39,896 nt of DNA from Lingula anatina (GCF_001039355.2 NW_019773759.1:219328-259223), one strand, 5' to 3'; shown: positions 1-12,149, counted from the first letter of the stretch. Notes: generated from the sequence alone by a model not told the origin. A program made the numbers and translations.

Positions 1-89
1 TGGAAGTATACTGTTTATTTTGTTTTGTTTAAAAAGTGTTAAAATGGAAATAAACCCATTTCAGAACAGTGCTGTCTTTTTTACAGTTT

Positions 90-780
90 GGCATTTTTAA
101 GATGTGACTTTGAAGTTCCATGAGCCTGCAGATCTTTGCTAGTCACATTTTCTGAATATCCATGATACTAATATTTTATGATTAAAAATTGATGGTCATT
201 ATGCTGTTAAACATTATGTAATATTGCATCAAGATTCGAAGAAACCCATATTTTAGGCACTGCTCCCATGATGACCATTTAAAGAAAATCATGTCACTTA
301 CTGTTATCAAACTTACAGGAAAGAAATATGGGTCTAAAATACAGCTTCAGTAGGCAATGCAGTCTGTTTGGTAATTTTTTCTGGCAGTTAAACAGTTTTT
401 TGTGAAAATTTAATTTTTCACTTATTGGCATTTTCAAGGTGTGACTTTGAAGTTCCATGATCCTGAAGACCTTTGCTTGTCATGTTTTCTGAAAGTCCAT
501 GTTACTAATATTCTATTAAATAAAAATTGATGGTCATATATGCTGTTAAGCATTATGTAATGTTGCTTCAAAATAGAAGAAAACACAATTTTGGTGCTGC
601 TGTCATGATGACCATGATGGGAAAATCGTGTTACTTATGACTGTCAAACCTTAAAAAAAGAAACGCTGTACTAAAATGCAGCCTGAGTTGGAAAAGCAGT
701 CTAATTGGCTTCTTTTTCTGGAAGTTATACATTTGAGTGAAATATTCATTAACTTTTTGGCATATTCATTGTGGGACTCA
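90..780. repeat. Diverged tandem repeat, ~335-bp period, two full units and the start of a third
   Basis: Unit 1 starts at 90, unit 2 at 427 and a third start is at 759, giving spacings of 337 and 332 bp. Each unit begins with GGCATWTTC/T..., followed in units 1 and 2 by TGTGACTTTGAAGTTCCATG. Further shared blocks in the same order include AAAAATTGATGGTCAT, GCTGTTAA(A/G)CATTATGTAAT and ATGATGACCAT. Units 1 and 2 differ by many substitutions and small indels, so this is an old duplication or a remnant of a satellite. No open frame is conserved between units. Confidence 0.85.
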
Positions 781-939
781 GAGCTCCCATGGACATGAAG
801 CCGAATGGTAATCAAATATTCTACATGTCCATGCTATTTGTAATCAATAATCAATCTTGTCTGGTAAGGGCGACAAAAGGAAACAACACCTAGAGAGGAG
901 AGAGTGTTAAACGTTTCATGACATTTAGGGACCTGAATT

Positions 940-1525
940 CAACACTTTACTAGAACAGGGCATACCATGTTTCTGAGTTTGCCGTCAAAAGGCGTCTGCA
1001 CAACTGCCGTTATCTTGGCAGGGTTTCTGTTAGAAGACCAGTGATCACTGCCAGGAATCGTCTACGTCGAGTCAGGTGGTATACTGGAACTCTGACATGG
1101 ACACCAGCCAATAACTGGACATTGACACTGTTCTCAGGGGAAAGCAGGTTTTCTGTTGTCAGAATTTAAGGACGCGTAAGGGTTTGGAGAACAGCAGGTA
1201 AGAAGTATAATCTCAATTCTCTGTCACTGGTCGAAGTCGTGTATGGGGTGGATTGCCTACTATATATATATTGTGTTAGCGAGCAGGCAGTGGTCAACGG
1301 AAACCTCAACACAGAGCCTGGGATCCAAGTGCTGGAAAGGGAACTTAAATAATTTTGTCGAGAATATCTTCGGGGAATATGATCATCCATTCATGTTTCA
1401 GCACATTAATGTTGCTCCACGTACAATCAATGTAACAGTAGGCTTGTTATATGCGAACCAAATCCAGACCCTCCACCACCCCCAATGTCCAGCACAATTC
1501 CTTGATCAGGCCTTCATTAAGGATG
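940..1525 (+). pseudogene. Tc1/mariner-like transposase relic, heavily decayed
   Basis: Translating the plus strand in shifting frames gives pieces that follow the order of Tc1-family DDE transposases. An Arg-rich stretch, ARNRLRRVRW, lies near 1050-1082. NNWTLTLFSGESRFSV lies near 1110-1158 and matches the family's W..V.FSDESRF block, but the first catalytic Asp is replaced by Gly. After a stop comes GRVRVWR near 1172-1192, then RVWGG and later VVNGNLN near 1290-1312. The family normally has about 340 residues in one frame; here stops and frame changes break it repeatedly and the N-terminal DNA-binding half is not clear. The pieces are seen directly, the family assignment rests on motif order, and loss of activity is inferred. 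I could not define terminal inverted repeats. Confidence 0.75.
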
Positions 1526-1604
1526 TGTAGGATATCCGCGGAAAATGATAACTGACGGATAACTGAGCAAGCAAAATTATCTCATACTATCTTTAACTGT
1601 ATTA

Positions 1605-2757
1605 GGGCCCCTTTACACTGGACGGCGTCCTTTCTGCGTCCCTTCTGCGTTCAAAAATGTGGTCAGGACGCTCAACGGTCGCCGAAGCAATTAAATCGTG
1701 TCTCAGTGTAAAGGCGTCTGTGTCCCTTGTGCGTCCTTTGAACGACCGAATCTTGATTTTACCTGTAAAACTGCGAGCCACCTGCCTGCCTCCACTGTAC
1801 GTCCCCTGTGCAACCCAAGGCGTCCACTGCGATGCTTGAGCAACCATTGAGCATCCTTGCTGCGTTTTCTGCACTATCATCGGCGATCAGTGGCTCTATT
1901 CTACGATCATTATGCATCCTGCTTGACCGATGAGCGTTGTTTAGGCGTCCTTCTCTATATTGTAACTCATATTTTTTCATCGGTTCTAACCAGGTCATCC
2001 AATAAAGAACATTTCCATCACACAAAACAAATAAATGGGAATAAACGCTTTAAACTATAATGATGTAAGGTCTGCATGGACTGATAATCAGCCAGATGCT
2101 CATTTTTATTCTTATAAGAAGGATGGACAGGTGCCGAAAACGAAAAAGTGTGACTGACACAACACAGAATATTCGAATCCGTTTTCAAATGACGCATTCT
2201 GCAAAAAAGTTCTGACAATTAATGCATCTTGTTAAAAAAGGCAAAATATTCGTTTTGTAATAACCTAAACAAAAATGGATCGTTTCATGTATTTTAGGGG
2301 AAAAAACAATCGGAGGCTTATATGAGACCACTGTTGCCCTTAGAATTCCTGTCTGGTGAAAAATACCTCAGCACGGCCCTGTTTGACAGTGAAAAAATAG
2401 TGTTCTACGTGCCGAACACTGGACGATCTTTGCGTTTTCATTCTGCAACCAAAGCGATGCTTGTGCCTCCTTTCTACAACCGGGGCGATGCTTGTGCGTC
2501 CTCTCTGCGACCACGGCGATGCTTGTGCGTCCTTTCTGCGTCCATTGAGCGACCATCCTCCATCGCGTTCTCTCTGCGATTGTTTTGAACATGCTCAAAA
2601 CTTCGCGGCGTCCATGGCGTCCTCGGCGATGCTTGAACGTTCTTTGTGCGACCTTGGCGATCACTGTGCGTTCTTTGAGCGTCCGACGGCGTCGTCCTGG
2701 CCAGTTTCATGGTCGCACAAAGGACGCAAAAAGAACGCCGTCCAGTGTAAAGGGGGT
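1605..2757. mobile_element. Fold-back/MITE element with long TIRs and self-similar CpG-rich interior, flanked by TTA
   Basis: The left end, with CCCCTTTACACTGGACGGCG at 1608-1627, reappears inverted at the right end (2735-2755). The match continues inward for about 40-50 bp with substitutions. TTA occurs at 1602-1604 and again at 2758-2760, compatible with a 3-bp target-site duplication of the PIF/Harbinger type; a TA duplication with slightly shifted ends is also possible. The outer thirds are dominated by variants of GCGTCCTTTCTGCG and GCGATGCTTGTGCG, making them CpG-dense in an AT-rich neighbourhood. The centre (about 1950-2300) is unrelated AT-rich sequence. No transposase frame is present, so the element is non-autonomous. 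Confidence 0.85.
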
Positions 2758-2764
2758 TTAAGGA

Positions 2765-5055
2765 ACGTACGCCAGAACTCCGCAAACATTACAGAACTTT
2801 TTGACTCCACGCACAGGTGCGACAGGTGAGTCCTCCAATCCAGAGGATACTGTACAAAATACTAAAATGTGGCTTGTATTTTTAGACTATGGTTAGTTAA
2901 TTCATTGGTTGAACAATCTGTAAATTTATGTAAAAGTTTTCGTTTATAAGTTGAATATAGAACATTGGTTCATGACATGATTTTCAATATCAATTTACGC
3001 ATAGCGTTAGGGGTGACACTTTTTGCTAGGGGAGTATATATCAGTTTAAGGACTATGTCTAGGTTAAATGTATTTTTAAACTTGTTACTCACATAAGATA
3101 TATGAATAGAGAAATTTGTAGTCAAGTATATCAGACGTGTTACATAATATGTTACGTAATATGTGGTGATTTCATTGGGTAGTAGAAGTAGTTTTCTTTG
3201 GGGTGGTCCTACATGTAGCATGGATAAAACAGAGTTGGGTTCTGTCAAAAATGTCTCCATATTTTGAAAACCGCTGCAGAGAAAGTTTTAAAAATTTGCA
3301 AACAAATGCACCTAGTTAAACCGTTTGTCACCTCATTGTTGCTCCACATCCGACTGGTACGAAGCAGCTAGACATTGCTAGACGGATTATTGTGTCACGA
3401 GGAACAGTCTGCAGTCTTACAAGTACAGGTATGCCCAAACCGGTGTACCTACGCAGAGGCCCCGACCAAAGCAGCCCAGACTTTTCACCAGGAAAAGCAG
3501 AAGTTGAGCTGCATGGCCGAAAGTGCAATGTGAAAAATGCGTTTTAAGAGACAAAGCGCAATATTTTAATACACGTTTTTTTACTTACAAGTACATAAAT
3601 CACTTCTTGTTAAAAATATCTAAGAACAGCTTTATGGTCTTTTTTACAGGTAAATGCCATCATTAAATGTTGCCAAAATTATTTGATATATCAAACCTTG
3701 CCACCTGTTTAACATCTTGACACAGTTTTGATTCACGCTCAACCAGTAACTTAGTGCTTAAAGTGATGACGGCCATTGAAAAACCCGACCACGCTATAAA
3801 AGAATTGCTTATTTCCAAGATTGTAGCACATTTATGGCAACTGTCGTGAAAGGTGGATCAAATGTTGATTAGACAAATGTCGTTTACCCCAGGTAGTCTA
3901 AAGAGAAATTCTTCATAAGTGTTAGTTTTCTCGGAGAATTCCTACGTTTGGCACCTTGGATACATTATACAGTCCACACGGCTTTGAAGTGGATATGGTG
4001 TATATGACATACCTCTAACACAGTTCCAGACCACAAATGTATCCAAATATCACAGAAAATTAAAAGACGGGAAAAGCAACAAAATAACTATAATAATTAA
4101 ATACTTCAAATACCACAACCTACTTTCTGAAAGACATCATGCACATGTGGGCTTGTAGATCTGTAGTCTCAGAATACATAATATTTTGCCAACAGGCGGT
4201 GATATCAGTACTCATTAAAATAATATCTAATTAGCTGCAGGCTAGAACCTGCATAAACAATGGGCATCAAGTTTCTTTGGTCTTCAACTTATTCCCCTAG
4301 ATGTCTCTGAAGTTGAAGATTGTCGTGAAAGCCGTGTCATTTTCAATGAACTTCTGATATGGTAACACGTAACGTAATTTGCATTGTACATGTACATGTT
4401 CTTGCATATGTGAAGCACTATAGAGATATCAGTATGGAATATTAAAAGCTTAACATTAATAAACCGGCAGCATCCCACATTCAGTCACTACATAGTCGCA
4501 TTTTAAAAATGCTTTACATTGTGTTAGACTCATATGATGAAAATAATGATTTACCGATCTCCTTTATAATGAATTAAATTGCACTACGGTATCTTCACAC
4601 CTACAATAATTTACATGTGAATACTCAATATTACATATCAGCACATCGATCTTAGACAAACAAATTCCTTGTTTTGTTTGATATCAACATGACCGTGATG
4701 AACATGCCAAGCATCAAGTTTACATTTTCAAGTAATCAATGTTCTGCACAGTATTATTCTGGTACGTTTTGAAAAGCCAACATATATGAATGTATTAACC
4801 TACTTCACATACTCATGTAAATTGACAAAAAATTGTTATTCACATAGCACATACTAGCGTGATGTTCAATATACATATATTACCAATTTATGTACCCTCG
4901 TTACGTGATTCAGCTCAAGTATAAAGTAACACGACTTGTGTTAGAATATTCTCATCACGATTTCCTTTTTTGATTTCTTTTCATTACATTGCACTCTTTA
5001 GCTTGCCTTCTGGGCGCCCAAGCGTTTCGTTTTGTACATTTGGTTTTTGAACTTG
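2765..5055. other. Intergenic, AT-rich, no gene recognised
   Basis: No supported gene. About 3318-3546 (+) is open for ~75 codons and includes QLDIARRIIVSRGTVCSL, which resembles a helix-turn-helix of a transposase, but the stretch is too short and isolated to call. A 15-mer, TTACGTAATATGTGG at 3152-3166, recurs at 25616-25630 just upstream of the second Tc1 relic. The rest contains scattered ACATGTA words and no clear repeat structure. Confidence 0.5.
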
Positions 5056-5061
5056 GATAGT

Positions 5062-6914
5062 TCACACAGTGAGCTCAAATGTTGACCCGCTTAGCATTAA
5101 GTCGCCACGAGAATGCTGTCGAAAGATATTTCTCTGCATCTCTAGCACGTTATTATAGCTGGCTTGCAGGCGTGTACATTGGTCTGCCAACTTTTCCCGT
5201 AAATATCCCAGAGTTTTAAGCAACATCTCTTTCCGGTGGAGTGTGATTTGCCTCTGGAAGCGGATGCGCTGTCCAAGACGAAGCTGCTCCTCTTCCTGAG
5301 CCTCTCTTATTTTCTCTTCAATGATGCGTCTACCGGCCTTCAAACGCCTCACTTTTTCTTGTAGGCTCTGTATCAGTACGAAAACTTTTACTCTTATTCA
5401 CCAGCGACGCAGTATATTTATCTCGACCCGAAGCGGGTTCATTAATACAACAGTCATCTGAAGGATTTAATTTCGATGGATAATCGATTTCAGTCTTGAT
5501 TTCGATTTTAGCAGCTGCAATGGCGTCTTTGCAGATATCCTCAACAAGTTGATCGTAGTAACTCCCATGCATCCCAGCAGTTGGCCTTCCTGCACGTTTA
5601 CAGCACCATGTTCCTCTTGTTGGTTATCACAGGTCTCAAACCTGTCAGTTTTATCTTCAAAATCACGGCCTGTTGCCGTTTGAAAGAGAAACTCATCTGT
5701 ACACTCATCAGCAAAAATGTCCACTCCTGACTCCAGGAAGTCGTCACTTAGACTGCCCTCTTCATCTATGAGACACTGGTCGAAAGAAAAGCCGCTCTCC
5801 GAGGTCACCAATTCGATGTTCTTTTCAAACAATTCCTCATAGTTTATATCTTCTTCATCATCATTGGGAATGAGACCTTGAGACTGAATCAGGAGATCTG
5901 GTTCTTCTTCTACTTCTTCTTGTACGCTCTGTCCTGCTTCAGTGCGAATGTATATGTCTGGTGAGATAAAGCTGATAGGCGACTTTCATTTGTATCACAG
6001 ATTATATCTGGTGTTTGTACGGCATCTGACAAACATATTGCCTCTAGGGGCTTCACGTCTGAAGGTGGTAATGCTGGTGCTTGACTGGTCACTGGCTCAC
6101 AGCCATCAGACATGATGGAACTGACCAAAGAACTCACACCACTTCCAGTCATAGAGAACCGCCCGCTATCAGAGGTCATCGACGTCAATTGAGCTGTCAA
6201 GCGACGGCATTTCACCACAAAGATGATCTGTGGGGAAATAATCCTTCGTTTTAGATAGCTCTTTGGATTCCTCGTTACACTCACCCGAAGTTGAGCTTGG
6301 CTCTTCCAGTGCAGAATCTTCCAGTGCTGCTTGGCTGCCGTCGGCCGGAAATGAGACAGTGGATGACGTCGTGCGCGTTGACCCTGGTGATGTACTGGGC
6401 GATGACCTAGGAGACGGTAACCAAGGGTTCGTCTTTTAATTCTTGGTCTAACTCTGGGAAGTGTATTGTAATTGTTATCTGTCCAACTGGAAGTAAGATC
6501 AAAGTCCGCAGGACAGTTTTCTGCGTTTTTGTCGTGCAATGGCGGGAAATTGTGCCCGTCTATGATCACATGCTTATAGCATGCGCAATTCCCTCTGGCG
6601 TTCACCGAAGTTTAAATTTACAAAAAGTGGATCGCTGTAATTGCGCACCACGTCCTTGTTATCAAGTTCACTTCCTGCAACATATTTATTGATGTGTACC
6701 GATACCGCCACCTGTGGTCCGTTTTGCTGTATGTTATGTTGGTCTGCCGTGTGTTGCACTTGTGTCAGCTCATGGGCAGAAGATAAAGACTGCTGTTTGC
6801 GTTTCGATTTTCATCTGGCACGTGGTAATGTATTGGCCATAAACTGCTTGAGTTTCATGGTGGCAGCAGATGCACCTCTTTTGGCCACAGGATGTTCAGC
6901 GGTACGGGAGTCGT
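5062..6914 (-). pseudogene. Decayed protein-coding gene: acidic, Ser/Thr-rich protein with C-terminal coiled coil (family not recognised)
   Basis: On the minus strand, protein-like sequence runs from a good splice acceptor (TTTTATTTTTCAG, exon from 6914) to a TGA near 5062. In order it holds: a basic NLS-like patch (KSKRKQQ) near 6800 just after an in-frame TGA; a Ser/Pro/Thr-rich part at 6430-6180 (SPRSSPSTSPGSTRTTSS); a Ser-rich part at 6180-5950; a strongly acidic part at 5945-5590 (EEVEEEPDLL, NDDEEDINYEELFEKN); and a helical, heptad-like C-terminus at 5395-5062 (RRIIEEKIREAQEEEQLRLG, ending STFELTV). Three of these parts share one frame, while 6180-5950 and 5572-5380 are in the other two. 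The segments abut or overlap, leaving no room for introns. At least four frame changes plus the TGA therefore suggest a pseudogene, or a badly sequenced gene. The retained acceptor argues against a processed copy. I do not recognise the family; a nuclear role is only a guess from the basic patch and acidic region. Confidence 0.6.
6241..6297 (-). other. Candidate 57-nt intron inside the decayed gene
   Basis: Minus strand: a strong donor, GG|GTGAGT, is followed 57 nt later by TTTCCCCACAG, an acceptable acceptor. The length is a multiple of three and the interval is also open in the same frame, so it can be read as exon or intron. Introns this short are unusual in animals, so the match may be chance. 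Confidence 0.25.
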
Positions 6915-6929
6915 CTGAAAAATAAAACA

Positions 6930-7063
6930 GAAAGTTTAGATTAAATTATCCATTTTTATTACTGACCAAATTTTTCATGGGTTACGTTGGTCTTGGAGCT
7001 GGTCTTAAAAATATATCTTCATTAATTTTTTACACAAAAATAAAACAACATTGAAACGCCTCG

Positions 7064-7117
<54 letters not shown>

Positions 7118-8639
7118 AAAACATGAAAAATAAAGGCTATCAAAATTCACGGTAATTAATTTTTAGGTAATCCCCATTTCCCGTAGAACGCACATAATTT
7201 ATCTAAGCGAAACTCTTCAATGAACTTGAAATATCTCCAGGACGCATTGTGCCGTTTACAGCGCGAGCACGGTTTGATGCACTTAACTCTTTAGCACAGA
7301 AATACAAAGCATGCGATTCCTAGTGTATTGATTTTTCAAGGTGTTCCATTCTAGTGTCTTCAAAGCAATTCGTCATTTCAATTCTCTTAAAGTATTGTAT
7401 TGGCTGTTTTGAGACATGCCATGGAGTTCAATAAAACTGAGAAACCATTGCCATCTGCTGTTAGCTTTGCCAATACAGGTACCTGCGTCTATGTGCGTTC
7501 GAAGTCAACTCGTTCTCTTTGGTTTCCAGAAATCCTGGCAACGTGTTCCTTGTTGCCTTTGTAGATATTACAACAGTTTGGCAAATGAGTATATACATGT
7601 AGTTTTACCTGTGAGTGTGAGAATATACGTGTATGTATATGCATTCAGTGGACTAGATCTCCAAGAAACATTGTCAATTTTAAATAAACGCCTTTTTCAT
7701 CTTATCCTTCTCAATGGCCATGACTAGTAAGCCTATTTCTAGGCCAGTACACGTTATTGCTGTGTGAGGTAAGTATAGAAGAAAGGGGAAAGAAAAAATA
7801 CAGTAGGCGAAGTGAAGCCGTTACCTGGTGATGTGGAAACTATATGCATAAGTCAGGCTTGTTATCATGATCTTAACATCTATAAGAAAACAGCCTACTG
7901 TGCTGTGCAAGAGACATCAATCAATACAGAATTCTTTTAGAATTCTCTTTATCTAATTCGATGACTTTTTCATCATTAGTACGTTGCTTATTCAACACCT
8001 CTGCAATCACAGTGATTTTGATTGATACATATGTTCTATATTCCAAAGTATACACATCCTAACACTGTGGATTGACTCGCCCATAAGCTTTAATACGGTA
8101 ATAATTCAAAGTGCCCTGAGTGGGATATAACCCAGGCCATTAGAGATGTACGTGAGTCACCATTCGTTATGAAGTCACCGCTAACATAAAGACAGTCATT
8201 GAGACGTTGTCTTTTACTTTAAAATATGAGATTTTTCAATTTGCTAAGTTCTAGACGTTTCTGTGTTAACTGTGTGTCATTGCGCACTTATTCAGTCAAC
8301 AAAGACGTCTTTGTACCCGGGAAAATAAGGCATGTACTACTCCGAGTACGGGCCTCTAATGACACAAATAAAGCATCTATTACTTCTAGTGATGCGCTCA
8401 AATTACACAAATATGAATTAAGTGAAAGTAAGCGTCTCACAAACGACGAGACAAGTTGACAAATTTTAATGTCTATAAAAGTCCAATAAACGGTAAAGAA
8501 AACTTAAAGAAATTATCTTAAACTGTAACATTGTGTAAAGTTAAGATAATGGACGTTAAGTGCAATATGCATGTATACCTCTGCGTTCCTTTTTTAAAAT
8601 CTTAAAAGATAATAATTAAACTCTAAGACTTGAAGTCAC
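6930..8639. other. Intergenic, with TA repeat and long poly-T
   Basis: A short (TA)n at 7067-7082 runs into about 34 T at 7083-7116; this could be the tail of an old minus-strand retroposon, but nothing diagnostic lies beside it. Frames at 7416-7727 and 8226-8459 have no protein-like composition or recognisable motif. Nothing else stands out. Confidence 0.5.
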
Positions 8640-8830
8640 CCTTGGTCAAATAGGTAGCCAACGAAGATGGTACAGGATTGGTGTAATGTACGCCGGCCTA
8701 TTTGCCTTGCATAAGAATCTAGCACATGCTTTTTAAACGGACTTTAGTTTTTATGGTAGTCTGGAATGCCAACAAGTAGACTGTTACAGTAGTCAAGGCG
8801 AGAACAGTTTTGATCTATTTTCGCCACCAG
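8640..8830 (-). pseudogene. L2/CR1-like LINE reverse-transcriptase fragment
   Basis: On the minus strand the fragment begins with SRLDYCNSLLVGIPDY (about 8755-8805) and, after a stop and a frame change, ends with LYHLRWLPI (about 8645-8672). These two pieces and their spacing are the hallmark of the post-catalytic region of CR1/L2-type LINE reverse transcriptases, where SRLDYCNSLLYGLP precedes a conserved L..LHWLPV. Between them the frame is broken. The piece is only about 65 codons of a roughly 900-codon protein, so this is a small, old, inactive relic. The motifs are seen directly; assignment to one clade within CR1/L2 is uncertain. Confidence 0.75.
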
Positions 8831-8839
8831 CCGCGATCA

Positions 8840-10230
8840 CAAGTATTAATTTGGTTAGAATATTTAATAATAATTATAAGTTTATTGAGCACTAAATTAT
8901 ATGAATACATTAGCAGGCTCACTAGACTACATTATTTACATAATATATAAGGATATACGTTTATATATGTTTACATATGTAGAATAATAAATTACAAGTG
9001 TTAATGTTATACTATAAAATTAATTAATTATATTATTATTTGAGTGGGAGTTAAGATTAGACTATTCTGCACTTGCCAATGTAAATCGATTTTTTGCTTT
9101 CGCCAAATTCTGAATAGATTATTCAATATCGTGTGCAACCTCTAGATTTTATGAATTGGCATTGCACTTAGACAAAATCATTGGTTTTATATTGGCATTT
9201 TGATCTACGCAAATGTTTAAAGTAAAAACACAGTTTCCGCCAGCTACTAACGGTCTACCGCATTGAGGCCAAGCTAAATATTCCAATATACTTTGATTAG
9301 TTATCAAACCTGATCACAATTCTCATATATTCTAAGGGAAGTTGCTCATTTATCTGTTTATACTTTCCATGTTTTAATACTTCTAATACATACTAATGTT
9401 CAATTTTGTTTAGTCGATATGCTCACTGACCCATGAATTATTCCGTTGACATCCTCTGCGAGTTTACAGATAACTACACAGATATCCCGACACTTACAGT
9501 CAAATTACATCGACCATTTTCCAGACTATCCCAAAGGATGGTAGACAGTGAAGGTCAGATAACACAACACCTCAAGAGAATCATACAATCGCCGTAATTA
9601 ATGTCCGCTGCCAGTGGTGTGGCCTTTGTTTCAAATATCCTCGACAAGGGGTCAGTTATGGCCACAAGGTGGTCAAGTGGTCAATTTTGTAATGTTTTCT
9701 GTAATCCGCCTTTGTTTTACTATCATGCACATTAAGCCCAGAACCATACCAACAGGCGTCAGATGTCCCCTCTGTCACTAGCTTTATTCTGCATGTCTTG
9801 ATAGTTGTCACTGTTGTCACTGACCTCTGACACACCTGGTGGACATCAGGCGGCTACATGCCACCATCAATATAGGGTTTAAGATCGAACCCTATCTTTT
9901 CACCGATAGATAGACCTCAAACTTAAGTGTTACTTGCAGCTATTTCCCCGTTGTATTGCTGCATTATCTTGCTTTCAAATTGTGCTGTGAAAACATCACC
10001 AGATGGAAAGTTTTACAACTCGGCAACCGTCGTAATAATTAATAACTTGAATTTGGCAGTGCCATCACAGTGTTAGTGGATGTTTAATTGTATACTACAT
10101 TTATCTCGCGCGGTCACTGATGCTACTTAGTATAAAAGAACTAAGCTATGGTGAAAGATTTCAAAGCCTCCCGCTAAGTGTATACTAAGACTTCTGGAAA
10201 GACAGCGTGGCACCATAGGTATCAGGTATA
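8840..10230. other. Intergenic, no gene recognised
   Basis: 8850-9060 is very AT-rich. 9420-9900 is less so and carries no frame with protein-like composition. A short imperfect palindrome (ATAGGGTT...AACCCTAT) lies at about 9872-9895. No RNA gene was found. Confidence 0.5.
10131..10138 (+). promoter_or_regulatory. Candidate TATA box
   Basis: TATAAAAG, a consensus match, sits inside a small imperfect dyad (CTTAGT...ACTAAG) about 200 bp upstream of the ATG at 10335. Transcription would be expected to start near 10160-10170. There is no independent support that it is used. Confidence 0.25.
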
Positions 10231-10241
10231 CAACCGCGAAC

Positions 10242-10317
10242 CTACACTACGTGTAACCTTCATACCCTACACTACGTTTAACCTTCATACCCTACACTAC
10301 GTGTAACCTTCATACCC
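10242..10317. repeat. 25-bp tandem repeat, three copies
   Basis: Three near-identical copies of a 25-bp unit, CTACACTACGTGTAACCTTC plus ATACC; the middle copy has TTT in place of TGT. It sits between the candidate TATA box and the small ORF at 10335. Confidence 0.9.
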
Positions 10318-10334
10318 TAAACTTCACTTCCAAC

Positions 10335-10487
10335 ATGGACTGGTATTCTCAGCTTAACAACACCAACATTCGTATTCGTTTTCACGCTCCAGCAGTACCT
10401 ACATGTTATATGTACCTAGAGGTGCCTCCACACCACGCTCTTACCTTACAACCTGTCTTTTACACACTGGACTCAAAAGTCACATAA
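10335..10487 (+). CDS. Small ORF of 50 codons, function unknown
   Basis: ATG at 10335 (context AACATGG) to TAA at 10485 encodes 50 residues beginning MDWYSQLNNT. There is no signal peptide, cysteine pattern or recognisable domain. It is listed only because it follows a consensus TATA box (10131) and a short tandem repeat and reads in one frame. An ORF of this length is common by chance, so coding status is doubtful. Confidence 0.15.
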   Translation: MDWYSQLNNTNIRIRFHAPAVPTCYMYLEVPPHHALTLQPVFYTLDSKVT

Positions 10488-10489
10488 GA

Positions 10490-10656
10490 AACGCCATCTT
10501 CGAACTCGCATTAACTGGTCATTACATGCTGTCCCTTCGATCGAAACGTTTGCTAGGAACGCCGGAGCGGTTTCCAGGCAATCTTGCCTCGAAAAAGTAT
10601 CGATCCAACTAATGTTTTCGTATCTGAGCCACCTGGTTAAACAGAGACAGTAAGTG

Positions 10657-10700
<44 letters not shown>

Positions 10701-11935
10701 CTGACAACAGGGGATTTTGTTTGTGACAAACAATCTCAGACAATCGAAAAATATATATTGAAATGTCCATGCTTTACACAACATAAAACCTTTCCACATC
10801 TATCTTCCAGTGTTCTCCCCAGTCGTGAAGATCAAGGCGACCAGTCAAGGACTTAGTCTCGGCATGATGTGGGTAGCCACAGCAGAGAGAACTGATTTAG
10901 ACGTCAACGCATTGCCTCGGGTCTCTGGGGCCAGAAGACACGCAACGTTTTCAAATAGATAGCTCAATTCTCAAAGCGCTCAAGAGACAGATGAATAATT
11001 ACATAAAAGAAAAAAAAGGAGCAAAGTGAGTTAATACATCAATGCATACACGCATGACTGAGCGATTTAGAGAAGGAGGGGATCATTCCTATGTCAATGA
11101 AGTTTTAGTCAGGCACTGACTTCTTTGAATCATTATCGATGTATACAGTGATAGCCGTTATGGGTCTTTGCTGCGCAATTGCTGGAAGATTCGTTTGTCT
11201 TTGTCGCGGCTGCAGTCGGCGAAGGTTGAATGTTATGTTTAATAATATTAGACCGGTTAGAACAAAGAAATTAGATTGAGCATGAAAATTGATGTTCTTT
11301 TAAAGCAATTGATAGTTTCATCTTGATATCACAATATCCGTCTATGGTGTAATATTCCTACATGTATCTATTATTGCTGGTCTTACTGGAAATCTGTTTT
11401 GCATTGTGCATATTTGTAACCAGTAACGTCCGAATTAAATGGACAGTGAGCAGCTATTAAATACATATACTTTACTTACGCTATAACTTCACCAATGTTC
11501 AGTGTATTGGTGTTTGAGTTTATAAGATGTCATTACATTAAGATACATTATGCATTCGCAACTTAGATATATTGGAAAGGATGCTGATTTAATTTCCCGG
11601 AATTAAAGATTCATTATTTTCAAGGAAACCAAATACCACATTCAACTATCATCTGTGCTATGGCATTCATTTTGTGATGTCGTTTATGCTCAAATAATAG
11701 TTCATGTGCACGTATGTTTTATTATCCGCCGCCCTCCAATTGCGTCTAATGGCTTGGTGCGCCTATCATAAAAGAAGACATAAGACAGACAGATAACAAA
11801 TACATGTAAGTGACCACGGTCATTTAGCGACGACGCACTTTGCAAACTACTCGCGGAGCCTGCCGAGGGGTCAGTTCTTGAACATCTGGAAAGTTAAAAA
11901 TATCACACTCTTCACAGGCAACGATCACATTGTCA
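10490..11935. other. Intergenic with GA microsatellite
   Basis: A (GA)n run of about 18 units occupies 10662-10697. The remainder shows no protein-like frame, no inverted ends and no tandem structure that I could find. Confidence 0.5.
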
Positions 11936-11938
11936 CCG

Positions 11939-12138
11939 GCAGGTCATCCAGAGCCCCAGACCTTCAGGCAGGTCACTCCTCCCAGAACTTCAGGCAGGTC
12001 ATCCTGAGTCCCAGACCTTCAGACAGGTCATCCTGAGCCCCAGACCTTCAGGCAGGTCACTCCCCCCAGACCTTCAGGCAGGTCACTCCCCCAATCCTTC
12101 AGGCAGGTCATCCTGAGCCCCAGACCTACAGACATGTC
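11939..12138. repeat. Minisatellite, ~28-32-bp unit, about seven copies
   Basis: Variants of AGGTCATCCTGAGCCCCAGA + CCTTCAGGC are repeated. Some copies carry ACTCCTCCC or ACTCCCCCC in place of ATCCTGAGCCCC, so two subtypes with slightly different lengths are intermixed. The minus-strand ORF across it is simply the repeat translated. Confidence 0.9.
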
Positions 12139-12149
12139 AAATTTGCCTT

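Noticed and set aside
3318-3546. About 75 open codons with HTH-like QLDIARRIIVSRGTVC
   Set aside because: Suggestive of a transposase helix-turn-helix but isolated, with no flanking domain or terminal repeats.
9860-9990. B-box-like GGTTCGATC on the minus strand
   Set aside because: It is half of a small dyad; no tRNA arms around it.
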